Translations under genes and position numbers: made by a program
Assembly (NCBI GenBank): GCA_963853835.1
Contig: OY970834.1
Coordinates: 35,247,257-35,311,256, forward strand
Source of the DNA: Calendula officinalis
Taxonomy: Eukaryota; Streptophyta; Magnoliopsida; Asterales; Asteraceae
Direction: 5' to 3'
DNA length: 64,000 nucleotides
The notes under the pieces: model-generated
Database searches by the model: none
What the model saw: the letters and a program-made list of their open reading frames with translations, nothing else
Told to the model about the DNA's origin: nothing
Shown: in pieces, positions 46,660-58,520 of the stretch
Layout: the number at the start of each line of letters is the position of its first letter
Position numbering within the stretch: position 1 is the first letter of the stretch

Positions 46660-49159
46660 TGTAACATCCTAAAACTGGCCTAGAATTTTATTACTTTCGG
46701 TAAGTAATTTAATTGTTTATTGTTTTATATAAATTAATTGATTTAATTATATTCAAATGTATTTTAACCATGGGGTTAAAATTAGTAAAACTGAGATATT
46801 TAAATATTAAAATGATCTTTATATATTTGGGTTCACTTCTGAACCGGGGTTTCAAAAATATCTTCGTTGTTAAAATTGGAGTTAGTTAGGTCTAAATTAA
46901 TTATCTGCGAACCTAATAATTTGTACTGTGTTAAATGAATTTGTCTGTGTGGGGAAGGGGGTACGTGGCCAAGGAGGGAGTATGTGTCAAATTGGGTTCT
47001 CTCTCTTTGTTCTTGCCTGGTACACGACACATACACATGCACACACTCTTTTGAAGTTTTTTCTCCCTAAATTGATGATAATTGCTTGAAGATCTTGCCT
47101 CCTCTTTGTGAAATTCGTGATTAGAAGCCAGAATAAGTAAGTTTCCTTCCTTCTTTAACTAGGGTTTCATGTTCTTGAGCTTAGATGAACTAGGGTTCTT
47201 GAGCTAGTGGGTTTTCATGAAGTTCTTGTTGAATCTTGATTATAATCTGGAATTGATGCATGATTTGGTGTCTAATTGAGTTCTTGCAAGTATTGTATGA
47301 ATTGTTGTTAGTTATAACTCATTTGGTGAAGCTTTCATAAAGCTCCATCAATGGTGGATTTGGGAAGAAGATGGCTTTTTTCCCTAAATTGATGAATTGT
47401 GTATTTTGATGTTCTTAATGTTGTGTTAGGCTAATCATGTTTGTTAAATGATGATTGTTAGTTATGAAGAATCACTAGTTACTTGTTATGAAAATGCATA
47501 AAAGATGGTAGTGTTTGGCTAGATGGGAATTTAGCCATAATCTAGTTAGGTTATAGATTGTTGACTTTAGTCAAACCTGGGAGTTGACTTTTGGTCTTGT
47601 ATAACTTGTAAACTTGTATTATCATTTTCATATTAACAATGTGGTAGTTGAATGAATTGTAAGTTTGATTATGTTGGTTTAGGCCCATGACCCGTTTGTT
47701 TCACAATTGGTTGCGAATTGTGCAAATTGACCTATTTTAGGTCAATAGATGATTAAATTATACATGTATACAAATGGTGTGCAAATTGCTTAGATTAATG
47801 TTAAGTAAGGAACTTGACAATATGAAATTGTTATTTGACAAGTATGAGCTCGAATATGTGTTTGATCCGTTTGGGCCTAATGTGTGCAATTTGATTTAAA
47901 TGCATTAAGTTTGGTTTAGAATTAACTTGATGGAATTCTAGACATGGTAAGTATTATGTGTTGAAATGCAAGCTTTTGTTGCCATTTGATTGACCTCAAA
48001 TAATGGTGTTTGGATGGTTATTGGGAGATTTCATGAATTAGTGCAAGTGTTAGTGTTAAATGTATATTTAACATTGTTTATAAATTGGTGGAATTATATA
48101 CTAATTCGGTATTCCTTTGGTGTACAGGAATCGAGATCGTGACTCAGAAACATTAGACCTCTGAGTTCGACAAGTGGAAGGTTTCGGTGAGTGGATTTAA
48201 TCTCCAACTTGTGTTCGGTCACAATTGGTTCGGTATATTGCATACTTGGAAAATGCAGGAATTGTGCAGGTCTGGGGAAGATAGCGCCGCTATCTATAGA
48301 TAGCGACGCTATCTATGTAGTTTCGGGATACCAACAGAAACAGAAAGTCGAAATCGCGAAGCTTCAAGAAATAGCGACGCGATTTCTCTGGAGATAGCGT
48401 CGCTATCTCATAGATAGCGACGCGATTTATGGGTTTTGCAGCTTTGGGCTTTATTTAGCTTGCTTGATGTTATGTATGCCTAGTGTTAGGGAATGCCATA
48501 CATGATTAGGTGCACAAGGTAGAGACCTTGCTTGATTACAAGCAACAACTCGGTGTGTGGTTATCCGAGGCTCGGTTTGACGTGGTGACCGAGGTTTGAG
48601 AAGTCAGTGCGCTGAGCAAGGGGTGTCGACTAAAGGGTATCCGACCTTACCTGTATTTGTTGCATGGTTAAGGGAGGTTGTGGCCCGGGTGTTGGACACG
48701 AAACGCTATCGGTTACCGTGGTTTGGCCGACCATGGTTTAAGGCTCCGGCAGGACCCCGATCTTCTCGAACAAACAGTGTTGTCCCCAATCGGAGATGTT
48801 CTAGAACTTCCGTGTTTTAGTGGACGGTAATTCGTAGTTACGTGGCCTTTAGACCGTAGGGATATCTATGCTAGCTTGTTGGGCTTTACAGAAATTGTAG
48901 ATTATATTCATTCACTTAGCTTTGTGCTAATCCCTCCCTCGTTGAATCTTTTCAGGTGGTCGGTGCTTTGGACGGGATGGTTGACCAAGCTCAGTTGATA
49001 TGTTTTAAAAAGGAGCCATGTCGTTTAAGTGACACCGTTTAAATAATTAATGTTAGAAGTTTATTTTGGGACATTTGGTTTGTAAACCTAAACCTAAACT
49101 TATTATTATCTTTATGCTTCCGCTAAACTAACCTAGAGGATAACCTAATCGCCTTCGGG

Positions 49160-49190
<31 letters not shown>

Positions 49191-49216
49191 CGTTCTCCAA
49201 ATTTTGCGGTGTTACA
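46660..49216 (+). repeat. Right LTR (2557 bp)
   Basis: Same length and, as far as I can read, same sequence as the left LTR, including the A25 homopolymer length. Identity of both LTRs points to a very recent insertion. Confidence 0.95.
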
Positions 49217-49221
49217 TTTTA

Positions 49222-50235
49222 TCTTATTGGTATAAGACAAAACCATATAGGTTAGAAAATACTCCAGGGACGATTTTTGTAATCAACTTTTTTTCTCTCC
49301 TAAAATTGCAACTTGATTAATATAAAGTTATTGTTTATATGAAAGAACTTCTAGGGTCTAATACCAATATAAACTAACAAACAATCCTCCTCCAAGTTTA
49401 ATATTAAATAGACTTATTTTTTCTAAACGTAAAATCACGACTAGTACGGAGTATTTAATAACTAGTACGAGTAGTTTTTACCCAGCTTAATATTATGGTG
49501 CATTCATATGATATCCAAAAGATATTTTAGTGATATTTATATAACATTTAAAAGATAGTTTTATATTAAAAACAAAATATGGGTTCTAAGATATTTCGAT
49601 TACGTAACTTTCATATGTTAATTTTATATTTGACGTTATTTTTTATTAAAAAACAAAAGACATGTTTCATATTATTTCCGATGAGAAAAAAACACTTAAG
49701 GCTACCGATACGCCGTACCCGTAATTCCGGACTAAATCCGCAAGGCTTTTTTGACATTTTGGAATTTTTTATAAATATAAGATTTCTTTGGTAGTTAATA
49801 TGCAAATTATTCAGTAATATATTTAAGAAAGAAATAAGATTATTGCTCTTATCATGTTAAATCAAATTGGGCTGAAAACTCGCACATGGGTTAGGCCCAT
49901 CATTAGATGTTTCTCGCTCAAAAGGGCCACTAAATTATACCATTTTATAGTTGGTGTAGATATCAGTAACTCAGTAAGCCTCTCCAGCCTAACCAGATGG
50001 TGAGATGGGCATAATATGTATGGGCCTTAGGAGCTGGTCTTGCTTCTTCTTTGTTTTTTATTTTTGACCGACATCTAAACGGGCCATATGGCTTCCTCAA
50101 ACTAATTTTCATTTTTGGATAATAAATTCACAATGCTTTCAGAAATTTTTTATTTTTTAAAGGAAAATCCTTCTTCTACTGTTCTACATCAATAAAAAGT
50201 TAACTTCATTTAACCATTAACTTGTACTCGACTTG
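49222..50235. other. Intergenic DNA
   Basis: AT-rich; no gene. Two short GGGCC-rich patches around 49870-50090 are the only GC-rich islands. Confidence 0.45.
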
Positions 50236-50237
50236 TA

Positions 50238-50826
50238 CTCCCTCCGTTCATAAATAAAGTTCATATTTCTCCTCTAAGTTTTATCCCTAAATAAAGTTAT
50301 CATTTCTCAAACTTAAGGGCCCCACTTAATATAATAATATTATTACCAATACTTTCACCACTAACTATCTCCTAAACCATTTTCTCTCTCCAATCAAATC
50401 TTATATTTTAATCAAAAATAATATGAAATACTCCACCACTAAGACTGCTCCCAACGGTAGTCAATCACTGATACCGCCAGTTGTTGCCAAATCAATGTCA
50501 CGTAAGCATATACACTAACTAACATTAAACTGACATATCCATGCCAACAATACAACCTCCCTTTAATTTTTTGGGACACACCATTAGAAAACTCACACAC
50601 ACAAAATACCTCTTTGGGCCCACCCACCAAAACTAACGTTGTCTTCTCTTCGGTCTCCAAACTGGCTTGTGCAAACCGGCGGAACCACTGGCGGACCCGT
50701 GCCAATGGTGTCCCCAAACTCACACTAAACTAACGGTAAACTGGTCCTATTGTTGGCACCCGTCTAACTATCTCATAAAAAGTTGTGCCCAAGAGAAATG
50801 AGAACTTTATTTAGGAACGGAGAGAG
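50238..50826. mobile_element. Stowaway-like MITE, long form
   Basis: CTCCCTCCGTTCATAAATAA at the left and, inverted, CTCTCTCCGTTCCTAAATAA at the right, flanked by TA on both sides. The termini and TA duplication are Stowaway/Tc1-mariner type. At 589 bp it is longer than usual; the middle (about 50448-50750, from GACTGCTCCCAACGGTAG) may be a nested insertion. Confidence 0.72.
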
Positions 50827-51164
50827 TATGATTTTAGTCTCACTTTTAGTCTAGAAACTTTACAATAGACAAGAAGTTTCAGTCATATTTGGGATCTTGA
50901 TATCGATCATTGACATAGCTAAATGACTCTTAGAAATACAAATGCTTTCATGTAAAAGATTCTATATATTTGTGTATTTTCTTCTTTTAATTTTTAATCG
51001 TTATTTAACGTCTATATCTTTCAAGTTTTACCGAAAACTTAAAGCATTTCTAAGTTTATATTAAGATATATTGGATGCTTCTCAAAACCCGCTACTTGGC
51101 TATTTTCATTTCGGTGATACAACTACGTACATTTTGTTATTCGTTGTGATGTTACTTGTTATGA
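50827..51164. other. Intergenic DNA
   Basis: AT-rich; nothing recognised. Confidence 0.4.
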
Positions 51165-51196
51165 ACTAGCAAAAAGTACCCCGCGCGATGCCGTGG
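51165..51196 (-). mobile_element. Helitron-like 3' terminus
   Basis: On the minus strand, an imperfect GC-rich hairpin (CCACGGCATCGCGCGGGG) is followed by TACTTTTTG and CTAGT, then T. This is the layout of Helitron 3' ends, with the expected flanking T. The 5' end is not found. A second GC hairpin, CCCCGC...GCGGGG at 52062-52081, may be a related relic. Confidence 0.45.
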
Positions 51197-51702
51197 AGAT
51201 TTTCATACGATGCACAAAAGGTGGTTTATATCAGTACACGTTTCAGTTGTACAACGTATAGCTATATGTGAAACTTTTGTAATTATCCTGATTGTATTCA
51301 ACTTGTTTTCATCCTTAAATATTATTATGTAAATTTCTATCCATTTATTTTATTTTGTGTAGTTATATGTGCATCTCCTATCAAAGCTTGATGGTAAAAT
51401 AAGATCATATAATCTGTAATTTTATAAATTAAGAACTCTTTGAAACTAATTTTTAATAACAATAAAAGAATCAAATATAACTATTTATAAGTGAAACATA
51501 TCTCAATATTGATTATAAACAAACTTTATTATGTGCCAACAAAGAGTAAAATAAAAGTTAACAATGAAGGTAGAAAGAAAAAAATGGCCAATAAAAGAGT
51601 AAAAGAAAAGTCAACAACGAAGGCAGGAAAAGAGAAAAAAAAACTCACATGTGTGCCGCTATTCATCCATAAGCAAATGTTATATTATTAATATATTTAA
51701 TA

Positions 51703-52015
51703 CTTCCTCCGTATTAAAATAAGTGACACACTTTCCATTTTGGGGTGTATCAAAATAAGTGACACACTTTAAAAACTTTCCTTATTTGGTAAAAATAATG
51801 GGACCCATACCCACTAACTATCTACTTTAATAAAGTGAAATTACCCTTATACCCTTACTTTTACCTTTAAAACTCATTAATATCACTTTATTCAAGAAAA
51901 GTGGGACCCATTCTCCACTAATTATGTATTTTAATCTATTTTAATTTCTACTTTAATCTTTTACCTCAAAAAACGTGTGAGCCAATTTGTGTCACTTATT
52001 TTGATACGGAGGAAG
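51703..52015. mobile_element. Stowaway-like MITE
   Basis: Perfect long inverted ends, CTTCCTCCGTATTAAAATAA at the left and CTTCCTCCGTATCAAAATAA inverted at the right, with flanking TA dinucleotides (51701-51702, 52016-52017). The 313-bp AT-rich interior is non-coding. Confidence 0.82.
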
Positions 52016-53080
52016 TATGAAATTATGTATAAGTACGTGGCAAAACTTCAGTAGATTTTTACCCCGCGTGACGCAGCGGGGAATTTTTATATGATACCCT
52101 AAAAAATGTTTATTGATATTCGTACAATCATAAATTCATATACTAATTTTCACATTATAATATATAGACAAAAATTTAAATATTAAACAAATGAGGTTCA
52201 AATGTAAGTATTACAAACTTGAATGTCAAAAGTCTTAAAGGATAGAATAAAAAAAATAGTCAAAATTGTAGGTAGAAATGAAAAAAATGATTAAAATGTA
52301 AGTATTCTAAACTTAAATGTCAAAAATTTTAAAAGGCTAAAATTTTAAAAAAATAGTCAAAATTATGGCTAGAAATAATAAATAATAATAAGAGTTCACC
52401 TAGAAGCAAGATTCGAACTTGAGTAGGACAAGAGCCGTAGAACTTATCAAAAAGTAACATTACCACGTGAGGTGGTTTCCAGATTGTATTGAACCTTGAA
52501 ATGAATATCTTTAATATGACATTCTGTGTGGTACGTGTCAAAACCTGAACGGAAGATCTACTATTCACCCGATGTAAGGTATATAATTTAGGGCAAGGTA
52601 TAAACAAATATAGACGTTATAGGTGTTCTATCATATTCCCAAATTTATAAATGTGTGTAAGTCCAGATAATTGTAAATCTATCATGTTTAAATTGTATTT
52701 CGGAAAGATTATTCGCATTTACTTAAAAGATAAATAATATTGGTCTCTATATTTTGTGTCTATTTATGTGTTTATCCACTTGATAAGATACGATGATATA
52801 TTTAATCCACTAATTCTCTCTCATAATGTTATCTTTTGATTTTGACACATATCTTAATCAAATGGATAGATACATAAATAGACACTAATACCATTACTCT
52901 CACTTAAATTATATTATCAGTGTAGAATAAAAAGATGGAAATGCATCATTCTTACAATTGATTGTCACCACCATTGTGAGTCATGACAAACAAAATAATC
53001 ATCTATAGTTTAAGGTAATAGGAGAACTGATAAGTTTGAATATACCGAAATGAAATGCATTTTGACATATTTTAAAAGCA
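52016..53080. other. Intergenic DNA
   Basis: AT-rich, no gene. It includes the GC hairpin at 52062-52081 and probably the 3' UTR of the minus-strand GT61 gene C. Confidence 0.45.
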
Positions 53081-56000
53081 TCATCGTGTGCTTAAAAGTG
53101 GTGTACGTCCAAGAAGTCTTAGCGCTTCAACAAGCGTACCCTTAAACCTATTTACATCAACTCTAATATTCTGTTTATCCAAATACATTTCCTTCCCTAT
53201 ATAATACCCTTTTGCAAATACGGATCCCGGATCCGAAATAATCGGGTCGTCACGTGCATACGTGTCAATAAGCGAACTCTCCTCCGGTCCAATTTTGTAA
53301 TCCAAATAGTGCAACCCCATCCCAACCGCCGGTCCACCAAAATAAACCGTGGAAGGCCACACCAACCCTAGCGGCACCACCTGCACCACCACCGCTCCCT
53401 CCGGCAAAAACACCTGGTTTGTCAACCCGGCACCGTGAGTTCCGACGAGAACACTGCACTTGCTAACCAACTTAGAAAATCCTTCCAAATTTGACATCTT
53501 TATATCACTCCTCACCACCACTACATCGAACCCTAATTCTTCCATCATGTCAACAATTTCATCTTCATTCAAAAACACCCTCGTTTTCCTACGAGAAACA
53601 AGGATCAAAACCGGCGTTGTGGGACCCGTATTCGTGATCTTCAAACCGTACGTTGTTTGGAGGAATTTCTTAAATTCTATCATGGAGTTCCCTTTGGGAA
53701 CTTCAGAAGAGTTAATGGCTAAAAAGCTATGAAACTTGAGACCAACTACAACTCCCGGAAAACAATGAATGCTCGTGTTTATCACCGGATTCAATACGTT
53801 GTAATTCGATAAGCTCGAGAAAATTTGTTTATATTTCTTGATGAAAGAAGGGTTGTAATCAACTAGAATGAATTGAACTTGTGATTCCAAAAGTCGGGTA
53901 GTCATATACAATGGGATTATAATTTCGTTAAATTCATGAAATAGGTTTCCGGTGAATCCACCGGATGAGAAAATGACTGCCGGAACTGTATGGTTGTAGT
54001 CACATGAATATCTTGCCGGAGTTTGTGGTGGTTCTTGGATGAACTTGACCGGAGTTACATTTTTCAAGAGTTCAAATTGGCCCCATGCATATGGCCTAAC
54101 TTCTGCAACTTTTCCGCTTTCTTTAAGTGAAAAATTAGGAATATTAGTTGGATTGAATTGAGTAGGCATATAGATATTCATTGTTTTGGTATCAATTTTT
54201 ATGGGGTTACTTGCAACACAAACCAACGAATAAACAGTAGAATCACAAGCGAAACCTGTCATTTCGAGCTTTTGTAGATTATCATCTGCTCCTGTAATAA
54301 AACATGAACACTTCAGCAATTTTACGATTACATATGCAATGAGTTTAATTTTAATTTAAGGGGGCTTAAATAGTTAAATGCATAGTTTAGTTGATTCATG
54401 CCCAAAAGTGGATGAAGAGTTGAAGATCTGTGTAAAGAAAGTGGTTGTAATAAAATGGTCATAACTTTTAATCCGGGTCTTTATTTCAGGCGTGTGAGTA
54501 GATCAATCGAAGCTTACGAACGTCATGGTAAACTATTGTCGCCGAACTTTCGGACCCAAAACGCTATACTTTGAAAGTTATTTGCAATTTTACGTTTTTG
54601 TTTATTATTTATAACCTTGTTTTAAGTTCAATTTACGGATTTTTTTGTCTTTTTTGGCCCATTTAAAATTATGGGCCTTATTTAGGATTTTTTTTTGTGT
54701 AACTTGAATTGTAATTTATGTTCTTATGTAAATAGAGTTTTCTCCTAAAATTTTGTTTTTGTGTTGAACATGTTTTGAAGACTAAATCCGCGGAATTCAT
54801 TGTTCAACATAGTTTTTGAAATAGATTATTTCGGTATTCTTAAAATAAAAAAAATAAAAAATAAAAAAAATAAAAAACTGTAATCCTCTTTAATTTGTTT
54901 CCGCCTATGGTCAAAAGCACAAGGTCTTCAAGCAAAAGTACCTCTTGAAATTTAAAAACGCACTGTCCAAATTCTTCTTTTTGTAATTTTTTATTTTTTG
55001 TTAAAAGTTAAAAGCTTAACCTGAAGATACACGACTTGTACGATATATATGCGATTTCTTGTGCAAATACAAATATGCAGGTTAGATTTTTACACCCTTT
55101 CATATTAAAAAACTGGCCAGATAAATCCATTATCGTGCTGGCAAATATTTGTCTTTTAGAGTTTATTGCTTTTATAATGCATTTTTTTTTGTTAATCTAA
55201 CTTGTCGTTTTCTTTGCTGCTAAACAATCATTAAATACATATATTAACTTAACCACATTCTGAATCATGATGGCACTATGGCACCACCGGTGGTGGTGGA
55301 GATCGAACTGGAGATGATGACAAATCTTAGCGGCAGATATAATGAAGATATAACGAATGTGGATAGTGAGTGTGTGTCTGTCACGTACCTAAGCTTAGGT
55401 GTGGAACCACCTATAACTACATAGTTTTGGTTAAAAAAAAAGTCAAAACGGTTATTTTTACAATATCTTGTCACTTTCTCACCCTATTAAAACACTTACA
55501 TAATATAAGAACATCAACTCAACACCATTTCAAGAATATGACATTTATTCAATATAAACATCATTTCAAGAATATGAAACTTGAATTACCGATTCAACAA
55601 AAACATAATTAATATTTAAGATAATTAATAAATTTTAGACGGGATTTGATATACTAATTAGTTTATGTAGTGAGTTATAAGTTTTTTTAACCTAAATTAT
55701 GTAGTTTTAGATGGTTCCACACCTAAGCTTAGGTATGTGACAGCCACACACTCACTTTTCCCATAACGAATTTGTATTATTTTTTAATCTTTTTTTACAC
55801 ACACCGTTTAAAAAATTCTGAACACGAAAACAAAGAGGGATCTATGCTCAAGATATCCGGAGAAAATCACTTTAATGTACGTGGCCTAATTAACCAGTAT
55901 ATATTTTCGTGATCATTATGAGACTTTTTTTTATCATCCTAAAGTATTACCCAATATGGTGGATAATGATAGTGGTGATATTTGAGGGAGAATGAGAACG

Positions 56001-56305
56001 AACCTATAAGCGATGTGAATGATGGTGGCAAGTTATATTTGCTAACACCAGATTCTTCCATAGTTGCATTCCACTTCAAAGAGTTTTGTGTGCCTACACA
56101 ATTAATGTACATAACACCAACCGAATGTCTAACGTCAGTTTGACAAATTAAATATTAAAACATGATTAACCTGAAAATAGAACACACCAAACCAAAGCTT
56201 GATAGGGTCGAATCCGAAAGATTGAGTGTAAAACAAGTAGATGAAGGCAAGTAAACCGATTGTCTGAGTTGCACCACAAACCAGCACCCTTCGACGCCCC
56301 TTCAT
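53081..56305 (-). CDS. GT61 glycosyltransferase gene C (three exons)
   Basis: Minus-strand exons 56305-56188, 56093-56004 and 54291-53081 join in phases 1 and 1 to 472 aa. Splices: TTTG|GTGTGT...GTAG|GCACAC and ATAG|GTTCGT...ACAG|GAGCAG. Exon 1 (MKGRRRVLVCGATQ) holds the type II anchor, about residues 7-26. Exon 2 is a divergent stem with no match to A or B. Exon 3 is a GT61 domain: FACDSTVYSLVCVASNP, GGFTGNLFHEFNEIIIPLYM, PSFIKKYKQIFSSLSNY, CFPGVVVGLKFHSFLAI, LVSRRKTRVFLNEDE and GTHGAGLTNQVFLPEG (Thr where A and B have Ala). It is the most divergent member. A Golgi pentosyltransferase role is inferred from the family. Confidence 0.88.
55359..55762. mobile_element. Mutator-like MITE in intron 2 of GT61 gene C
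   Basis: Inverted ends share AGTGAGTGTGTG(T/G)CTGTCAC and ACCTAAGCTTAGGTGTGGAA; a 9-bp TSD, ATAACGAAT, lies at 55350-55358 and 55763-55771. At 404 bp, with arms of about 80 bp and an AT-rich centre, it fits a non-autonomous MULE. Confidence 0.8.
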
Positions 56306-56606
56306 TATTTCAAGAAAATAGTTTTTCCGTTATCAGAGTAAGTGATTGAAAGGTGAAAATAATTAATCAGGAGCAAGAAGCATGAGCTTATAATCTTTCC
56401 ATCTATAAATCCAAGAAAGTTGGGCCAACTTTTATCAATAATGTGTTTCTTGTCGCTTTCGACTTCCTATATACGTGGGTCTCTCTCGTTGGGAAATAAA
56501 GATGCCAAAAAAAATCAAAAATAAAATAGAACCTGACAAGTTCATTTGAAATGCATATTATCGATAAACGGCAAAAAATTAATTATTATGTACAGGGGTC
56601 AAACGT
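56306..56606. other. 5' region of GT61 gene C
   Basis: Promoter-proximal DNA with the candidate TATA motif. The next element begins about 310 bp upstream of the ATG. Confidence 0.4.
56403..56410 (-). promoter_or_regulatory. Putative TATA box of GT61 gene C
   Basis: ATTTATAG on the minus strand about 100 bp upstream of the ATG. Weak single-motif evidence. Confidence 0.3.
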
Positions 56607-56615
56607 GTCAAATTA

Positions 56616-57768
56616 GAGCGAATTACATCTAAGGTCCCTGTGGTTTACCACTTATTGCAGTCACAGTCCTTAAACTTCATTAAGTACACTGGGAGTCCCT
56701 GGTGTTGCCATTTTGTTGCACCCGTAGTCCCTGAAGCAAACAGACGTTTATTGGAGCCGTTAAATCCCCCATGTGCACATCACATGATGGGTATTATGGT
56801 AATTGTCCACCCCTTCCTCATATTTAATCCCGAGTAAATTACATGGAAGGTCTCTGTGGTATACTACTTATTACAGCCTTAGTCCCTAAACTTCATTTAT
56901 TACACCGGAAGTCCCTGGTGTATACACTTTGTTACACCCATGGTCCATGTTGCCCTGAACTTCATTTAAGTTATTTTTTTTCTTTTTTCTTTTGGATCCA
57001 TATTCTTCCACTTTTATCGTCGCGCCACCAACCCCTGAAAACTCGTACATCTCAAACTCTTACATGTGGTTTGCCTTCTGCCAGCCGTCGGCGATGACGT
57101 TCTATCGACCTGAATTGATTCAGACAATTGATGCACGTTGTCAGAGGAGTTGGTGTTTTGAACAGACAGGTCGATAGAGCGTCACTGGCGGCCGGACAAC
57201 TGGAGAAGCCAACCGCATTTAGGAGTTTGGGATGGATCGACTTTTCAAGGGGTTGGTGGCGCGACAATAAAGGTTGAAGACCAAGAGAAAAAGAAAAAAA
57301 ATAATAATTAAGATAATAAATTTCACGGATGGTTAATGAGGTTTATCACTTATTACATCCAAAGTTCTTTATATTTGCTTTATTACAAAAGGCCATAAGG
57401 GTATTTTAGTCATTTAAACAAAAATTGAGGGCATCAGAGACCATGGGTGTAACAAAGTGTATACACCAGGGACTTCCGGTGTAATAAATGAAGTTCAGGG
57501 ACTAATGCTGTAATAAGTAGTATACCACAGGGACCTTCCATGTAATTTACTCGGCTTTAAATATGAGGAAGAGGTGGAAAATTACCATAATACCCATCAT
57601 GTGATGTGCACATGGGGGATTTAACGGCTCCAAAAAATGTCCGTTTACTTCAGGGACTACGTGTGCAACATAATGGCAACACCAGGGACTCCCAGTGTAC
57701 TTAATAAAGTTTAGGGATTGTAGCTGTAATAAGTGGTAAACCACAATGACTTTAGATGTAATTCACTC
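56616..57768. mobile_element. Mutator-like foldback element with nested TIRs
   Basis: Arms of about 350 bp begin GAG(C/T)GAATTACATCTAA and are strongly similar end to end; a 9-bp TSD, GTCAAATTA, lies at 56607-56615 and 57769-57777. Within each arm the terminal motif recurs as GAGTAAATTACATGGAAGGT (56832 and, inverted, about 57552), so each arm holds two related units. The centre (about 57003-57275) is itself inverted, with CGTCGCGCCACCAACCCCT and its complement. Almost the whole 1153 bp is a palindrome. No transposase frame. Confidence 0.85.
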
Positions 57769-57777
57769 GTCAAATTA

Positions 57778-58013
57778 TTAAAGTGTATAATAATGCTTCC
57801 CACATGGTCACGTCTTACAACTTACAAGCAAAAGAATTTGGAATAATTTCCCATATATATACACACACATATACTATTACATTACGTTTAATACGGCGAC
57901 GAGCAACCTATAATTATATTTTACGATCATTATAATGATGGTGATGGTGCGTAGTAATAGTTAGTGAGGGCGATTAGTAGTGATGATAATGATGGTTGAT
58001 GGTCAATAGAATA
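57778..58013. other. Intergenic DNA
   Basis: AT-rich with GATGATGG repeats; nothing recognised. Confidence 0.4.
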
Positions 58014-58212
58014 CTACCCCCTCCGTCCCAAAATTATTGTCCACATACAAAAATCACACAGTTTAAGAAAAGTGCATTTATTACACTGTCTACCCAATAA
58101 AATTGTAACTTTTCCACTTAACTACTTTTTGATTGGTGGATATTTTAGTTTGACAATAATTTTGGGATAACCCAAAAAGGAATAGTGGATAATAAAAATG
58201 GGACGGATAGAG
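58014..58212. mobile_element. Stowaway-like MITE
   Basis: Left end CTACCCCCTCCGTCCCAAAA and right end ATGGGACGGATAGAG, inverted; TA on both sides. Interior of about 200 bp shares TTATTGTCCAC with other members of this plant-wide group. Non-coding. Confidence 0.72.
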
Positions 58213-58278
58213 TATTAGTTTATGGAATAATAAATAGAATATAATATATAAGTAATTGCAGTCAAGTAATCAATGTAC

Positions 58279-58348
58279 GCCCTGTTAGTTCAGTTGGTTA
58301 GAGTTTCTTGCTAATAAAATGAATGTCGCATGTTTAATTATGAGCTAT
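58279..58348 (+). pseudogene. Decayed tRNA-Ile(AAU)-like sequence
   Basis: GTTAGTTCAGTTGGTTAGAG matches a D-arm/A-box, and TTGCTAATAAAATGAATGTC resembles the anticodon arm with AAT. The T-arm is degraded (GTTTAATTATGAGC instead of GGTTCGAAxCC), and the acceptor arms do not pair well. It is a tRNA pseudogene or the head of a tRNA-derived SINE. Confidence 0.6.
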
Positions 58349-58488
58349 CATTTTTTTTACAAAATGCAAAACTTTCCAAAATATCAAGTGATCGACTTTG
58401 TTGAAAAATATTGTTAATCTGGATAGGTCTCAAATGCATTATACATAATAAAAGATAATCTTGCTTAATTATTAACAATATTAAACTT

Positions 58489-58520
58489 ACTAGCTTCATA
58501 GCCCGCCCGACTGGGCGGGC
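58489..58520 (-). mobile_element. Helitron-like 3' terminus
   Basis: On the minus strand, an 8-bp perfect hairpin GCCCGCCC-AGTC-GGGCGGGC (58520-58501) is followed by TATGAAG and CTAGT (58493-58489). The hairpin, 7-bp spacing and CTRRT end fit Helitrons; the next base is A rather than T. The 5' end was not located. Confidence 0.5.

Larger units (their letters stand above)
41268..49216 (+). mobile_element. Complete non-coding LTR retrotransposon (LARD-like)
   Basis: Two LTRs of 2557 bp (41268-43824 and 46660-49216) flank a 2835-bp interior. A 5-bp TSD, TTTTA, lies at 41263-41267 and 49217-49221. The primer-binding site TGGTATCAGAGC starts at 43828 (initiator Met-tRNA type). A purine-rich tract AAGGAGGGTAGAG (about 46646-46658) precedes the right LTR. 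The interior has no gag, protease, RT or integrase frame, so it must be mobilised in trans. Long LTRs, non-coding core and the GGGGACGGAATCC motif before the polypurine tract resemble gypsy chromovirus derivatives (LARDs); that lineage call is inference. Confidence 0.93.

Noticed and set aside
41441..48820. Three pairs of identical small frames in the 41-49 kb region
   Set aside because: They are LTR sequence repeated with a 5392-bp offset, with no retroviral domain.
58279..58348. Functional tRNA-Ile gene
   Set aside because: The T-loop lacks the TTCGA core and the acceptor stem does not pair, so it was called a pseudogene.
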